Assembly: GCA_963630635.1 (NCBI GenBank)
Contig: CAVGOA010000011.1
Span: forward strand, 1 to 52,356
Origin: Paratractidigestivibacter sp963630635
GTDB lineage: Bacteria > Actinomycetota > Coriobacteriia > Coriobacteriales > Atopobiaceae
DNA length: 52,356 bases
Direction: 5' to 3'
Part shown: positions 24,646-32,726 of the stretch, piece after piece
Position numbering within the stretch: the stretch's first letter is position 1
Layout: each line of letters begins with the position of its first letter
Position numbers and translations under genes: made by a program
Notes under the pieces: generated by a model
Told to the model about the DNA's origin: nothing
Databases searched by the model: none
Seen by the model: the letters and a program-made list of their open reading frames with translations, nothing else

Positions 24646-26424
24646 ATGGAGAAGAACACTGCCGCCACAATCAAGGAAGAAGCCGCCGAGCTGGCCGCCA
24701 GCCTGCAGCCGCGCTCGGGCAAGTACCGCAAGATCAGCCCCGAGATGGACCCCTTGCGCCTGGGTTCGGGTTGGAGCATCGAGGATTTGGACAAGCCGCA
24801 GGTCATCATCGAGTCTACCGCCGGCGACTCGCACCCCGGCAGCGCCGGCCTCTTTGAGCTGGTAGAGGAGGTGCGCACAGGCATTGCCGAGGCCGGCGGC
24901 CACGGCGCTCGCTACTTCTGCACCGACATCTGCGACGGCGAGGCCCAGGGCCACGACGGCATCAACTACTCGCTGCCCAGCCGCGATGCCATTGCCAACA
25001 TGATCGAGATCCACGCCAAGGCCACGCCTTTCGACGCCGGCGTCTTTGTGGCCAGCTGCGACAAGGGCCTGCCCGCCAACCTCATGGCCTTGGGGCGCAT
25101 CAACATCCCCTCGATCGTGGTCACCGGCGGCGTCATGGACGCGGGCCCCGACCTTCTCACCTTGGAGCAGCTGGGCGCCATCAGCGCGCGCTATGAGCGC
25201 GGCGAGATCACCCACGAAGAGCTGATGTTTGCCGAGCACAACGCCTGCCCCTCGTGCGGCGCCTGCTCGTTTATGGGCACCGCNNNNNNNNNNNNNNNNN
25301 NNNNNNNNNNNNNNNNNNNNNNNNNNNNNNNNNNNNNNNNNNNNNNNNNNNNNNNNNNNNNNNNNNNNNNNNNNNNNNNNNNNNNNNNNNNNNNNNNNNN
25401 NNNNNNNNNNNNNNNNNNNNNNNNNNNNNNNNNNNNNNNNNNNNNNNNNNNNNNNNNNNNNNNNNNNNNNNNNNNNNNNNNNNNNNNNNNNNNNNNNNNN
25501 NNNNNNNNNNNNNNNNNNNNNNNNNNNNNNNNNNNNNNNNNNNNNNNNNNNNNNNNNNNNNNNNNNNNNNNNNNNNNNNNNNNNNNNNNNNNNNNNAACA
25601 TTCGCCCGGCCGGCGAGTGGCCCGCGCAGTTCTTCTACTACGCCGGCGGCGTGCCGCGCATCATGGAAGAGATCCGCTCGATGCTGCACCTGGACGCCAT
25701 GACCGTCACGGGCAAGACCTTAGGCGAGAACCTCGACGAGCTGCGCGCCAGCGGCTACTACGAGAAGTGCGAGGCCAATCTTGCCAAGTGGGGCCTTAAG
25801 CGCGAGGACGTCATCCGCCCCTTTGACGAGCCCTTTGGCACCGACGGCTCCATCGCGATTCTGCATGGCAACCTGGCCCCCGAGGGCGCCGTGGTCAAGC
25901 ACACCGTGGTGCCGCGCGAGATGTTCCAGGCCACCCTGCGCGCCCGTCCCTTTGACTGCGAGGAGGACGCCATCCACGCCGTCCTTACCCACGAGGTCAA
26001 GCCCGGCGACGCGGTGATCATTCGCTACGAGGGCCCCAAGGGATCTGGCATGCCCGAGATGTTCTACACCACCGAGGCCATCGCCAGCGACCCCGAGTTG
26101 GGCGCGAGCATCGCGCTGATCACTGACGGGCGCTTCTCGGGCGCCTCTAAGGGCCCGGCCATTGGCCACGTCTCGCCCGAGGCGGCAAACGGCGGCCCGA
26201 TTGCCCTGGTAGAGGAGGGTGACCTGATTCGCATCGATATCCCTGGCCGCACGCTTGAGATCTGCGGCATCGCGGGCGCCGAGAAGACCCCGGCCGAGGT
26301 CGAAGCCGTTTTGGCCGAGCGTCGCGCTGCCTGGAAGGCCCCGGACAGTCGCTACGACTCCGGCGTGCTCAAGTTCTTCTGCCAGCACGCGGTCTCGGCC
26401 ATCAAGGGCGGGTATATGGAGTAG
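24646..26424 (+). CDS. IlvD/Edd-family sugar-acid dehydratase (interrupted by assembly gap)
   Basis: The frame spans 592 residues, of which about 213-317 fall in a run of N. It is an Fe-S dehydratase removing water from a sugar acid to give a 2-keto-3-deoxy acid. Candidate cluster ligands are C92/C96 (FCTDICDG), C138 (SCDKG) and C201/C204/C207 (CPSCGACSFMG). The C-terminal ITDGRFSGASKGPAIGHVSPEA block is diagnostic of the family. The pairing with a GntP transporter resembles E. coli yjhF-yjhG, so an aldonate such as xylonate, gluconate or galactonate is more likely than dihydroxyacid. The frame is preserved across the gap. Confidence 0.85.
   Translation: MEKNTAATIKEEAAELAASLQPRSGKYRKISPEMDPLRLGSGWSIEDLDKPQVIIESTAGDSHPGSAGLFELVEEVRTGIAEAGGHGARYFCTDICDGEAQGHDGINYSLPSRDAIANMIEIHAKATPFDAGVFVASCDKGLPANLMALGRINIPSIVVTGGVMDAGPDLLTLEQLGAISARYERGEITHEELMFAEHNACPSCGACSFMGTXXXXXXXXXXXXXXXXXXXXXXXXXXXXXXXXXXXXXXXXXXXXXXXXXXXXXXXXXXXXXXXXXXXXXXXXXXXXXXXXXXXXXXXXXXXXXXXXXXXXXXXXXNIRPAGEWPAQFFYYAGGVPRIMEEIRSMLHLDAMTVTGKTLGENLDELRASGYYEKCEANLAKWGLKREDVIRPFDEPFGTDGSIAILHGNLAPEGAVVKHTVVPREMFQATLRARPFDCEEDAIHAVLTHEVKPGDAVIIRYEGPKGSGMPEMFYTTEAIASDPELGASIALITDGRFSGASKGPAIGHVSPEAANGGPIALVEEGDLIRIDIPGRTLEICGIAGAEKTPAEVEAVLAERRAAWKAPDSRYDSGVLKFFCQHAVSAIKGGYME
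25284..25596. other. Assembly gap, 313 N
   Basis: An unbroken run of 313 undetermined bases inside the dehydratase gene. The flanks are in the same frame, so the true sequence is probably ordinary coding DNA of similar length. Confidence 0.99.
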
Positions 26425-26435
26425 GAATAGTAATC

Positions 26436-26503
26436 TTCCCCCAACCGTAACGTCATGCAAGCGCCAACTGGGCTTTTGCGAAATCGCGTTACGGTTGGGG
26501 GAA
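26436..26503 (-). repeat. 68-bp palindromic dispersed repeat, copy A
   Basis: Perfect 17-bp arms, TTCCCCCAACCGTAACG (26436-26452) and the complement (26487-26503), enclose 34 bp. Its reverse complement aligns without gaps to copy B at 51417-51484, with 58 of 68 positions identical by my count; the first 47 differ at only 3. It fills the space between convergent genes, 11 bp from the dehydratase stop and 5 bp from the ROK gene stop. No T tract follows either side, so it is not a textbook terminator. Confidence 0.85.
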
Positions 26504-26508
26504 ATTTC

Positions 26509-27654
26509 TTATATGCCGTTGATGAACCGCTGGGCCATGAGCTGGGCGGCGCCCACGGGGACGCCGTGGTGGGGGTGCTTGGCCCGCAAGATGCAGGGCT
26601 CGACGGTGGGGAAGGGGTCGATAGAGCGCTCGGCCTCGACGATGCGGTCGAACCAAGGGTCCAGATAGGCGGCCATCTCGCCGCCCAGCGCCACGTCGAC
26701 GCCCAACATGGTGTGGATCGCCTGGATGCCGCGGGCTAGGTGGGCGATGTAGTCGTCCAGGGCGGCCAGTGCGCCCGCATCGCCGGCTGCCGCGGCCGAG
26801 AAGAACTCGTCCAGCGTGCAGCCCCGCTCGTCAGAAAGCACGTCGCTCGAGCAGTAGGCCTCCAGGCACCCCGCCCGCCCGCACGAGCACTTCTTTGCAG
26901 ACGGCCCCGGCTCGATGCAGAGGTGGCCAAACTCGCCGCAGGTCCCGCGCGGCCCCTCAAACGGCTTGCCGTCGATGACCACGCCGCCACCCACGCCGCG
27001 CTCGAGCGACAGGTACGCCAGGCTCTGGCCGCCTACGCTGGGAAAGACCTGGCTAAACGCGCCGCAGTTCGCGTCGTTGAAGACCGCGCAGGCGCACTCA
27101 AGCCCGGCCGTCAGGTCGCCAGCGCAAACCGTCTGCGTCCCCAGGCCAAGGACGCTCGTGTTAAGCAACCGCCCCGTCACGGGCTCGATGGCCGAGGGCA
27201 CGGCGACGCCCACGCCCACGATTCGCACGCCTTCCTTGGAAAGATGTTCCTGCAGGTTGGCGGTCATCTTCTGGATGCTCGCGGCCAAGGTCTGCGCCGA
27301 GCGCCTTGCCGGCAGTGCCTCCTTTAAGAACAGCTTGCCCACGCGATTGCCGTACAGGTCGCAGGCCACGCCACGAACGCTGTGGCCGGTGAGCGAAACG
27401 CCGATCGCCGCCGCCTTGCGAGAAACGCAAAACGTCTGCGCACGCCGACCGCCCGTAGAGGTTCGCTCGCTGCCGCCCTCGATAAGGCCCTGCTCTTCTA
27501 ATGTAGAAAAAGCCTGGTAAACGGTAGGAAGGCTTAGCCCGCACTCGTCGGCGGCCTCTTGCTTGGTGACGTCGCCGCCTGACCGGTAGAGGCAGTGAAA
27601 AACAGCCGACCCCGCGGGCGTGGTTTTGGTCCTTAAATTGTCCTGGCTGGGCAT
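26509..27654 (-). CDS. ROK-family transcriptional regulator
   Basis: A 381-residue XylR/NagC-type repressor. The N-terminal winged helix-turn-helix (about 28-60: DVTKQEAADECGLSLPTVYQAF) precedes a ROK sugar-kinase-like domain. The zinc signature is intact: GHLC, then CSCGRAGCLEAY. The kinase-like phosphate motif is not conserved as in true kinases, so a regulator is favoured. It is divergent from the xylulokinase gene, 160 bp away, and probably controls that operon in response to its sugar. The stop lies beside the dispersed repeat. Confidence 0.9.
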   Translation of the reverse strand: MPSQDNLRTKTTPAGSAVFHCLYRSGGDVTKQEAADECGLSLPTVYQAFSTLEEQGLIEGGSERTSTGGRRAQTFCVSRKAAAIGVSLTGHSVRGVACDLYGNRVGKLFLKEALPARRSAQTLAASIQKMTANLQEHLSKEGVRIVGVGVAVPSAIEPVTGRLLNTSVLGLGTQTVCAGDLTAGLECACAVFNDANCGAFSQVFPSVGGQSLAYLSLERGVGGGVVIDGKPFEGPRGTCGEFGHLCIEPGPSAKKCSCGRAGCLEAYCSSDVLSDERGCTLDEFFSAAAAGDAGALAALDDYIAHLARGIQAIHTMLGVDVALGGEMAAYLDPWFDRIVEAERSIDPFPTVEPCILRAKHPHHGVPVGAAQLMAQRFINGI

Positions 27655-27814
27655 GCGTTCCTCGCTGTCTTGGCAATGGCGCCGTTCGTACGCCGTTCAC
27701 AGAGAAAACCATACCGTTTACGGCGCATCACTTTTCTCAAAGCATTTTATCAAAGACTTCCGTAAAATGGATTTATAAAACGGGCTTATAAAAGTCGGGC
27801 CAAAGGAGAAGGCA
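27655..27814 (+). promoter_or_regulatory. Regulatory region between the ROK and xylulokinase genes
   Basis: This 160-bp divergent region is AT-rich near its right end. It holds a direct repeat TTATAAAA at 27773-27780 and 27786-27793 (13-bp period) and a small palindrome CCGTTTACGG near 27714. Either TATAAA could be a -10 box. An AAAGGAGAAGG ribosome site lies just before ATG 27815. Operator identity is a guess. Confidence 0.4.
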
Positions 27815-29293
27815 ATGTTGTTCATCGGTATTGACCTGGGAACTTCTGCGTGCAAATTCCTGCTCATGGACGAGAAGGGCGACATCTTGAATGTCGTGAG
27901 CGAGTCCTACGACGTCGAGTTCCCGCGTCCGGGCTGGAGCCAGCAGAGCCCCGCCGACTGGTGGGAGGCCGTGCGCCGCGGCGTCCCGGCCCTTCTCGCC
28001 GGCCAAGACGCTTCGCAGGTCGCGGGCATTGGCGTTGCCGGCCAGATGCACGGCCTGGTGGCCTTGGACGTAGATGACGAGGTCATTCGTCCCGCCATTC
28101 TGTGGAACGACGGTCGCACCGCCAAGCAGGTGCGCTACCTCAACGAAGAGATCGGCGTCGAGAAGCTCATGGAGTGGACCGGTAACATTGCCTACGCCGG
28201 CTTCACCGCGCCCAAGATCTTGTGGATGCGCGACCACGAGCCCGAGAACTACGCCGACATCGCCCACGTGATGTTGCCCAAGGACTACGTCAACCACCTG
28301 CTGTGCGGCGCCTACGCGACCGATGTCTCGGACGCCTCGGGCACCCTGCTGTTTGACGTGGGCGCCCGCGATTGGTCCGAGCCCATGCTTAAGCTCTGTG
28401 GCCTTACCCGCGCCGAGGTCCCGCAGGTCCACGAGAGTTACGAGAAGATCGGTACCGTCCTGCCCGATGTGGCCGCCGAGCTTGGCCTTCCCGCGGGCGT
28501 CGTGGTTTGCGCGGGCGCCGGCGACAACGCCGCGGCGGCCATCGGCACCGGCTGCGTGGGCCCTGGCTCGATGAACGTGAGCCTGGGCACCTCGGGCACC
28601 GTTTTTATCCCCACCTTGAACTACGCCGTGGGCGTGGGCGACCGCATCCACTCGTTCTGCCACGCCGACGGCAGCTGGCACCTTATGGGCTGCATCCTCT
28701 CGGCCGCCAGCTGCAATGCCTGGTGGGTGGGAGGCATCCTGGGGTCCGACGACTTTGCCGCAGCTCAGGAGGGCATCGACGCCGCCGNNNNNNNNNNNNN
28801 NNNNNNNNNNNNNNNNNNNNNNNNNNNNNNNNNNNNNNNNNNNNNNNNNNNNNNNNNNNNNNNNNNNNNNNNNNNNNNNNNNNNNNNNNNNNNNNNNNNN
28901 NNNNNNNNNNNNNNNNNNNNNNNNNNNNNNNNNNNNNNNNNNNNNNNNNNNNNNNNNNNNNNNNNNNNNNNNNNNNNNNNNNNNNNNNNNNNNNNNNNNN
29001 NNNNNNNNNNNNNNNNNAAGAGCCGCCTGTGGCTCCAGATGCTTGCCAACATCTTGGACATCGAGCTTAAGCTGCCCGCCACCGAGCAGGGTCCCGGCTA
29101 CGGCGGCGCCATGCTCGCCGGCGTGGCAGCCGGTGCCTTCAAAGACGTTGCCCAGGCATGCGAGAAGATCGTGGCGATTCGCGACACCGTGCAGCCCGAT
29201 GCCGCCGCCGTGGCGTCCTACGATGCCCGCTACCGTGCCTGGCACGACCTTTACCCCGCGCTTAAACCCTCCTTCGCAAAGATGGGAGCATAA
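27815..29293 (+). CDS. xylB: Xylulokinase, FGGY family (interrupted by assembly gap)
   Basis: A 492-residue frame with about residues 325-401 undetermined. It phosphorylates D-xylulose to D-xylulose 5-phosphate. The N-terminus has the FGGY pattern FIGIDLGTSACKFLLMDEKG, the xylulokinase-typical GVAGQMHGLVAL, and WNDGRT. The second domain has CAGAGDNAAAAIGTG and SLGTSGTVF. Length is normal. It is followed by the DUF4867 gene after only 3 bp. A kinase for another ketopentose (for example ribulose) cannot be excluded while part is missing. Confidence 0.9.
   Translation: MLFIGIDLGTSACKFLLMDEKGDILNVVSESYDVEFPRPGWSQQSPADWWEAVRRGVPALLAGQDASQVAGIGVAGQMHGLVALDVDDEVIRPAILWNDGRTAKQVRYLNEEIGVEKLMEWTGNIAYAGFTAPKILWMRDHEPENYADIAHVMLPKDYVNHLLCGAYATDVSDASGTLLFDVGARDWSEPMLKLCGLTRAEVPQVHESYEKIGTVLPDVAAELGLPAGVVVCAGAGDNAAAAIGTGCVGPGSMNVSLGTSGTVFIPTLNYAVGVGDRIHSFCHADGSWHLMGCILSAASCNAWWVGGILGSDDFAAAQEGIDAAXXXXXXXXXXXXXXXXXXXXXXXXXXXXXXXXXXXXXXXXXXXXXXXXXXXXXXXXXXXXXXXXXXXXXXXXXXXXXKSRLWLQMLANILDIELKLPATEQGPGYGGAMLAGVAAGAFKDVAQACEKIVAIRDTVQPDAAAVASYDARYRAWHDLYPALKPSFAKMGA
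28788..29017. other. Assembly gap, 230 N
   Basis: A run of 230 undetermined bases inside the xylulokinase gene. Reading frame is the same on both sides. Confidence 0.99.
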
Positions 29294-29296
29294 AAG

Positions 29297-29929
29297 ATGT
29301 TAGAGATCTTATCCGTCAACGACCCGGCCTTTGCCGAGTACGGCGCTGTGTGGGCAGACGTTGGCACGGCCCTTACCGGCGCTATTGCCCAGGCGCTTGA
29401 GGAAGAAACGCCGCTGCCTGTGGCCACCGATTACGTGCCAGAGGATCCCGCGATCCAAAACCTGGACGCCGCCGCGGCCCTGGCACCCGCCCTCTTTGGC
29501 GGCCTGCCTGTGCAGTTTGGCTGGTGCAATGGCCACAACACCAAACTCAACTGCCTTGAGTACCACCGCACGAGCGAGTTCAACCTGGGGTCTCGTGACT
29601 TTGTGCTTCTGTTGGCCAAACAGGCAGACATCGTGGACGGCAAGCTGGACACCGCCTGCGTCAAGGCCTTTCGCGTGCCTGCCGGCGTGCTGGTCGAGGT
29701 CTATGCCACCACGCTTCACTACGCGCCCTGCAATGCAGACGAGAAGGGATTCAAGGTTTTGGTGGCCCTGCCCTCCGGCACGAACCTTAACGCGCCGGCG
29801 CTTCTGGCCACGGGCGGAGACTCCGAGCTTCTTTGGGCATCCAACAAATGGCTGCTCGCGCACGCAGAAAGCGCCGAGGCCGCAGCTGGCGCCCCTGTTC
29901 GTTTGACCGGCGAGAACATCACAATTTAA
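29297..29929 (+). CDS. DUF4867 family protein
   Basis: A 210-residue protein that I assign to DUF4867 from its pattern: VQFGWCNGHNTKLNCLEYHRTSEFN, then DFVLLLAKQADI and a cupin-like VPAGVLVEVYATTLHYAPC. The His, Glu and Cys residues suggest metal binding. Function is unproven; members occur beside sugar isomerases and kinases in gut bacteria, so a helper such as a sugar epimerase or mutarotase-like role is possible. It sits between xylB and the isomerase in one operon. ATG 29297 is 3 bp after the xylB stop. Confidence 0.72.
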   Translation: MLEILSVNDPAFAEYGAVWADVGTALTGAIAQALEEETPLPVATDYVPEDPAIQNLDAAAALAPALFGGLPVQFGWCNGHNTKLNCLEYHRTSEFNLGSRDFVLLLAKQADIVDGKLDTACVKAFRVPAGVLVEVYATTLHYAPCNADEKGFKVLVALPSGTNLNAPALLATGGDSELLWASNKWLLAHAESAEAAAGAPVRLTGENITI

Positions 29930-29985
29930 ACGATACGAGAGGCGTCCACACGCAGACGTATCGCCAACAAGGAGAGGAACCAAAC

Positions 29986-31485
29986 ATGGCATTAGAATCG
30001 AGCAACATCCCGCAGGTCAAGCTGGGAATCATCGCGGTTAGCCGCGACTGCTTCCCGATCAAGCTCGCCGTGAGCCGCCGCGAGGCCATTGTGGCCGCGT
30101 GCGCCGAGGCCGGCCTGCCCGTCGTCGAGGTCAAGACCGCCGTAGAGTCCGAGGCCGACATGCGGGTTGCCCTTAACGAGGCCAAGGCAGCAGGTGTCAA
30201 CGCCCTCACCGTCTTTCTGGGCAACTTTGGCCCCGAGACGCCCGAGACCCTCATTGCCCAGCGCTTCGACGGCCCCGTCATGTACGTGGCCGCAGCCGAG
30301 GGCGACGGCGACATGGTCAACGGCCGCGGCGACGCCTACTGCGGTATGCTCAACTGCAGCTACAACCTGGGCATGCGCCACGTGAAGGCCTATATCCCCA
30401 GCTACCCCGTGGGCACCGCCGCAGACATCGCCCAGATGATGGCCGACTTCGTGCCCGTGGCCCGCGCCGTCATTGGCGTTCGCAACCTCAAGATCATCAC
30501 CTTTGGTCCCCGCCCGCAGGACTTCTTTGCCTGCAACGCCCCGATCAAGGGCCTCTACGAGCTGGGCGTCGAGGTCGAGGAGAACTCCGAGCTTGACCTT
30601 CTGGTCTCTTACCGCGAGCACGAGGGCGACCCTCGCATCGCCGACGTCTGCGCCGACATGGCCGCCGAGATGGGGGAGGGCCGTTACTACCCCGACCTTC
30701 TCGCCCGCATGGCTCAGTTCGAGCTCACCTTACTTGACTGGGCCGAGGCCCACAAGGGTGCCCGCAAGTACGTTGCCTTTGCCGATAAGTGCTGGCCGGC
30801 CTTCCCCAAGGAGTTTGGCTTTGAGCCCTGCTACGTGAACTCGCGCCTGGTGAGCCGCGGCATTCCCGTGGCCTGCGAGGTCGACATCTACGGTGCCCTT
30901 TCTGAGTACATCGGCATGTGCGCGACTAACGACACCGTGACCCTGTTGGACATCAACAACTCCGTGCCCCAGTACATCTACGACGAGGACATCAAGGGCA
31001 AGTTCGACTGCAAGCTCACCGACACCTTCATGGGCTTCCACTGCGGCAACACCCCCAGCTGCAAGATGTGCGCCGACCGCGCCGTCAAGTACCAGCTGAT
31101 CCAGCACCGCCTGCTTGAGCCGGCGGGCTCCGACCCCGACTTCACCCGTGGCACCCTTGAGGGCGACATCGCTGCCGGCGACGTGACCTTCTACCGCCTG
31201 CAGTGCGACTCGGAGGGCAATCTGCGCAGCTACGTGGCCGAGGGCCAGATCCTGCCGGTGGCCACCCGCTCTTTTGGCGGCATCGCTATCTTCGACATCC
31301 CCGAGATGGGCCGCTTCTATCGCCACGTTTTGATCGAGAAGCGCTACCCGCACCACGGCGCCGTGGCCTTTAGCCACGCCGGCAAGACCCTCTTTGACGT
31401 CCTTCGTTACCTGGGCATCGAGGATATTTCCTACAACCAGCCCGCGAGCTTGCCGTACCCCACCGAAAACCCTTTCGAGCGCTAA
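29986..31485 (+). CDS. L-fucose/L-arabinose isomerase family protein
   Basis: A 499-residue sugar isomerase of the fucose/arabinose fold. The expected Mn2+ ligands are visible: E298 in ACEVDIYGA and D322 in LLDINNS, 24 residues apart as in E. coli FucI, with a C-terminal HHGAVAFSHAG supplying histidines. The region CGNTPSCKMC is cysteine-rich. Being in one operon with a xylulokinase, it probably converts an aldose such as D-xylose, D-arabinose or a related sugar to the ketose the kinase uses. The start is ATG 29986 with GGAGAGG; the longer frame from 29833 overlaps the upstream gene. Confidence 0.82.
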   Translation: MALESSNIPQVKLGIIAVSRDCFPIKLAVSRREAIVAACAEAGLPVVEVKTAVESEADMRVALNEAKAAGVNALTVFLGNFGPETPETLIAQRFDGPVMYVAAAEGDGDMVNGRGDAYCGMLNCSYNLGMRHVKAYIPSYPVGTAADIAQMMADFVPVARAVIGVRNLKIITFGPRPQDFFACNAPIKGLYELGVEVEENSELDLLVSYREHEGDPRIADVCADMAAEMGEGRYYPDLLARMAQFELTLLDWAEAHKGARKYVAFADKCWPAFPKEFGFEPCYVNSRLVSRGIPVACEVDIYGALSEYIGMCATNDTVTLLDINNSVPQYIYDEDIKGKFDCKLTDTFMGFHCGNTPSCKMCADRAVKYQLIQHRLLEPAGSDPDFTRGTLEGDIAAGDVTFYRLQCDSEGNLRSYVAEGQILPVATRSFGGIAIFDIPEMGRFYRHVLIEKRYPHHGAVAFSHAGKTLFDVLRYLGIEDISYNQPASLPYPTENPFER

Positions 31486-31511
31486 GCGGCCCTTCTCGGC
31501 TCTCCCTTATT

Positions 31512-31541
31512 GGGCAGGCGGTCTAATTTTGCCGCCTGCCC
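31512..31541 (+). terminator. Hairpin after the isomerase gene
   Basis: A perfect 10-bp stem, GGGCAGGCGG (31512-31521) with CCGCCTGCCC (31532-31541), has a 10-nt loop. No T tract follows, so termination strength is uncertain. Confidence 0.6.
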
Positions 31542-31577
31542 GCAAATTCAAGCCGTTGGCAGGTTGGCGTAATTCGA

Positions 31578-31627
31578 ACGAAAACGTATTCTCTCTTGTC
31601 GTATACTAACGGTACGAAAACGTTTAA
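31578..31627 (+). promoter_or_regulatory. LacI-type operators flanking the lacI promoter
   Basis: Two related sites, ACGAAAACGTATTC (31578-31591) and ACGAAAACGTTTAA (31614-31627), lie either side of a consensus-like -10 TATACT (31602-31607). The first covers the -35 position. Centres are the AACGTT-type palindrome bound by LacI-family proteins. The arrangement implies autoregulation of the downstream LacI gene. Confidence 0.75.
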
Positions 31628-31659
31628 GCATCATTTCTCGCCCTATGGAAGGAGGCCTC

Positions 31660-32658
31660 GTGGTCACGCTCAAAATGATTGCCCAAGAAACGGGGCTCTC
31701 TGTCGCCGCGGTATCCAAGGCCTTGAACCACCAACCTGGCATTAGCGAGAAGAACGCGCAGATTGTTCGCGATTGCGCCAAGCGCTTGAACTACTTCCCC
31801 AACGGTGCCGCCCAGACGCTCAAGACCCAGCGTTCCTACAACATCGGCGTCGTGTACCAGAACAATCTGGACCACGAGTACTACTCGCGCGTGCTCACGG
31901 CCGTTCGCGCCACCGCCGAGGCCGCCGGCTATGACCTCACCTTCCTTTCTGATAGGGGCGTCTCGAAGTACGGATACGTTGCCCACGCCATTCGTCGCAA
32001 CTGCGACGGTGTGCTGGTCTGCAACGGCAATCTCGAGCAGGAAGACCTCGAGCGTCTCTCCGAGAGCCCGATCCCGGTCGTCTCTATCGAGCGCGAGTTC
32101 CACGGCCGTACGTCTGTGTGGGGTGACAATGCCGCGAGCATGACCGAGATTGTTGACCACGTGGCGGGTCTCGGCCACAGCCGGATCGCATTTATCCACG
32201 GCCAGATGGGCCCGGTCACCGCCGAGCGCGTCACTGCTTTTCGCTCTGCATGCGCAAACCGCGGCATAGAGGTCCCGGACGCGTATCTGCGCGAGTCCCG
32301 CTATCAGGACCCCGAGACGACCAAGGTGGTCACGGCAGAGATTATGGCCCTTCCTAAGCCTCCCACCTGCATCTTATTCCCCGACGACATTTCTTATCTG
32401 GGTGGATTCGACCACTTTGTCGAGACGGGCCTTGTTATTGGTACCGACATTGGCTGCGTTGGCTATGACGGCACTAATCTAACGAAGCACACCAACCCGC
32501 GCCTCACCACCTATCGCCAGGACGCCGAAGCCATCGGCCAGACGGTTGTCCAAGAGCTCTTCTCGGCAATTGAGAAGCGTGAGTCCTACAAGCCTAAGAA
32601 GATTGTTCTTTCTGGAAGCCTTGTGCCGGGCGCTACTGTTCCGTCGCTTTGCGCATAG
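31660..32658 (+). CDS. LacI-family transcriptional regulator
   Basis: A 332-residue repressor. The N-terminal helix-turn-helix (about residues 3-25: LKMIAQETGLSVAAVSKALN) and hinge helix (YFPNGAAQTLKTQRS) are followed by a periplasmic-binding-protein-like sugar domain (YNIGVVY onward). GTG 31660 lies 4 bp after AAGGAGG and is preferred to ATG 31645, which has no ribosome site. It precedes the oligosaccharide locus, and copies of the same operator occur before itself, before the next gene and inside that gene. The inducer is probably an oligosaccharide product of the locus. Confidence 0.9.
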   Translation: MVTLKMIAQETGLSVAAVSKALNHQPGISEKNAQIVRDCAKRLNYFPNGAAQTLKTQRSYNIGVVYQNNLDHEYYSRVLTAVRATAEAAGYDLTFLSDRGVSKYGYVAHAIRRNCDGVLVCNGNLEQEDLERLSESPIPVVSIEREFHGRTSVWGDNAASMTEIVDHVAGLGHSRIAFIHGQMGPVTAERVTAFRSACANRGIEVPDAYLRESRYQDPETTKVVTAEIMALPKPPTCILFPDDISYLGGFDHFVETGLVIGTDIGCVGYDGTNLTKHTNPRLTTYRQDAEAIGQTVVQELFSAIEKRESYKPKKIVLSGSLVPGATVPSLCA

Positions 32659-32687
32659 AGCGGGGCGTCTTTTCTTTTTTGTCCGCA

Positions 32688-32701
32688 ACGAAAACGTTTA
32701 A
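32688..32701 (+). promoter_or_regulatory. LacI-type operator before the cellodextrin phosphorylase gene
   Basis: ACGAAAACGTTTAA, identical to the site at 31614-31627, lies 25 bp before the phosphorylase start, just after a T-rich stretch. Confidence 0.75.
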
Positions 32702-32726
32702 CCAACTCTTCCGGAGGTTTTCGCAC

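Noticed and set aside
24646..26424. Dihydroxyacid dehydratase (IlvD) of branched-chain amino acid synthesis
   Set aside because: The operon partner is a GntP sugar-acid permease with a GntR/FCD regulator and no ilv genes are nearby, so a sugar-acid dehydratase is more likely. The gap hides part of the protein.
26436..26503. Ordinary bidirectional terminator
   Set aside because: No T tract follows the stem on either strand, and the loop is conserved with copy B, so the repeat interpretation is preferred; termination activity remains possible.
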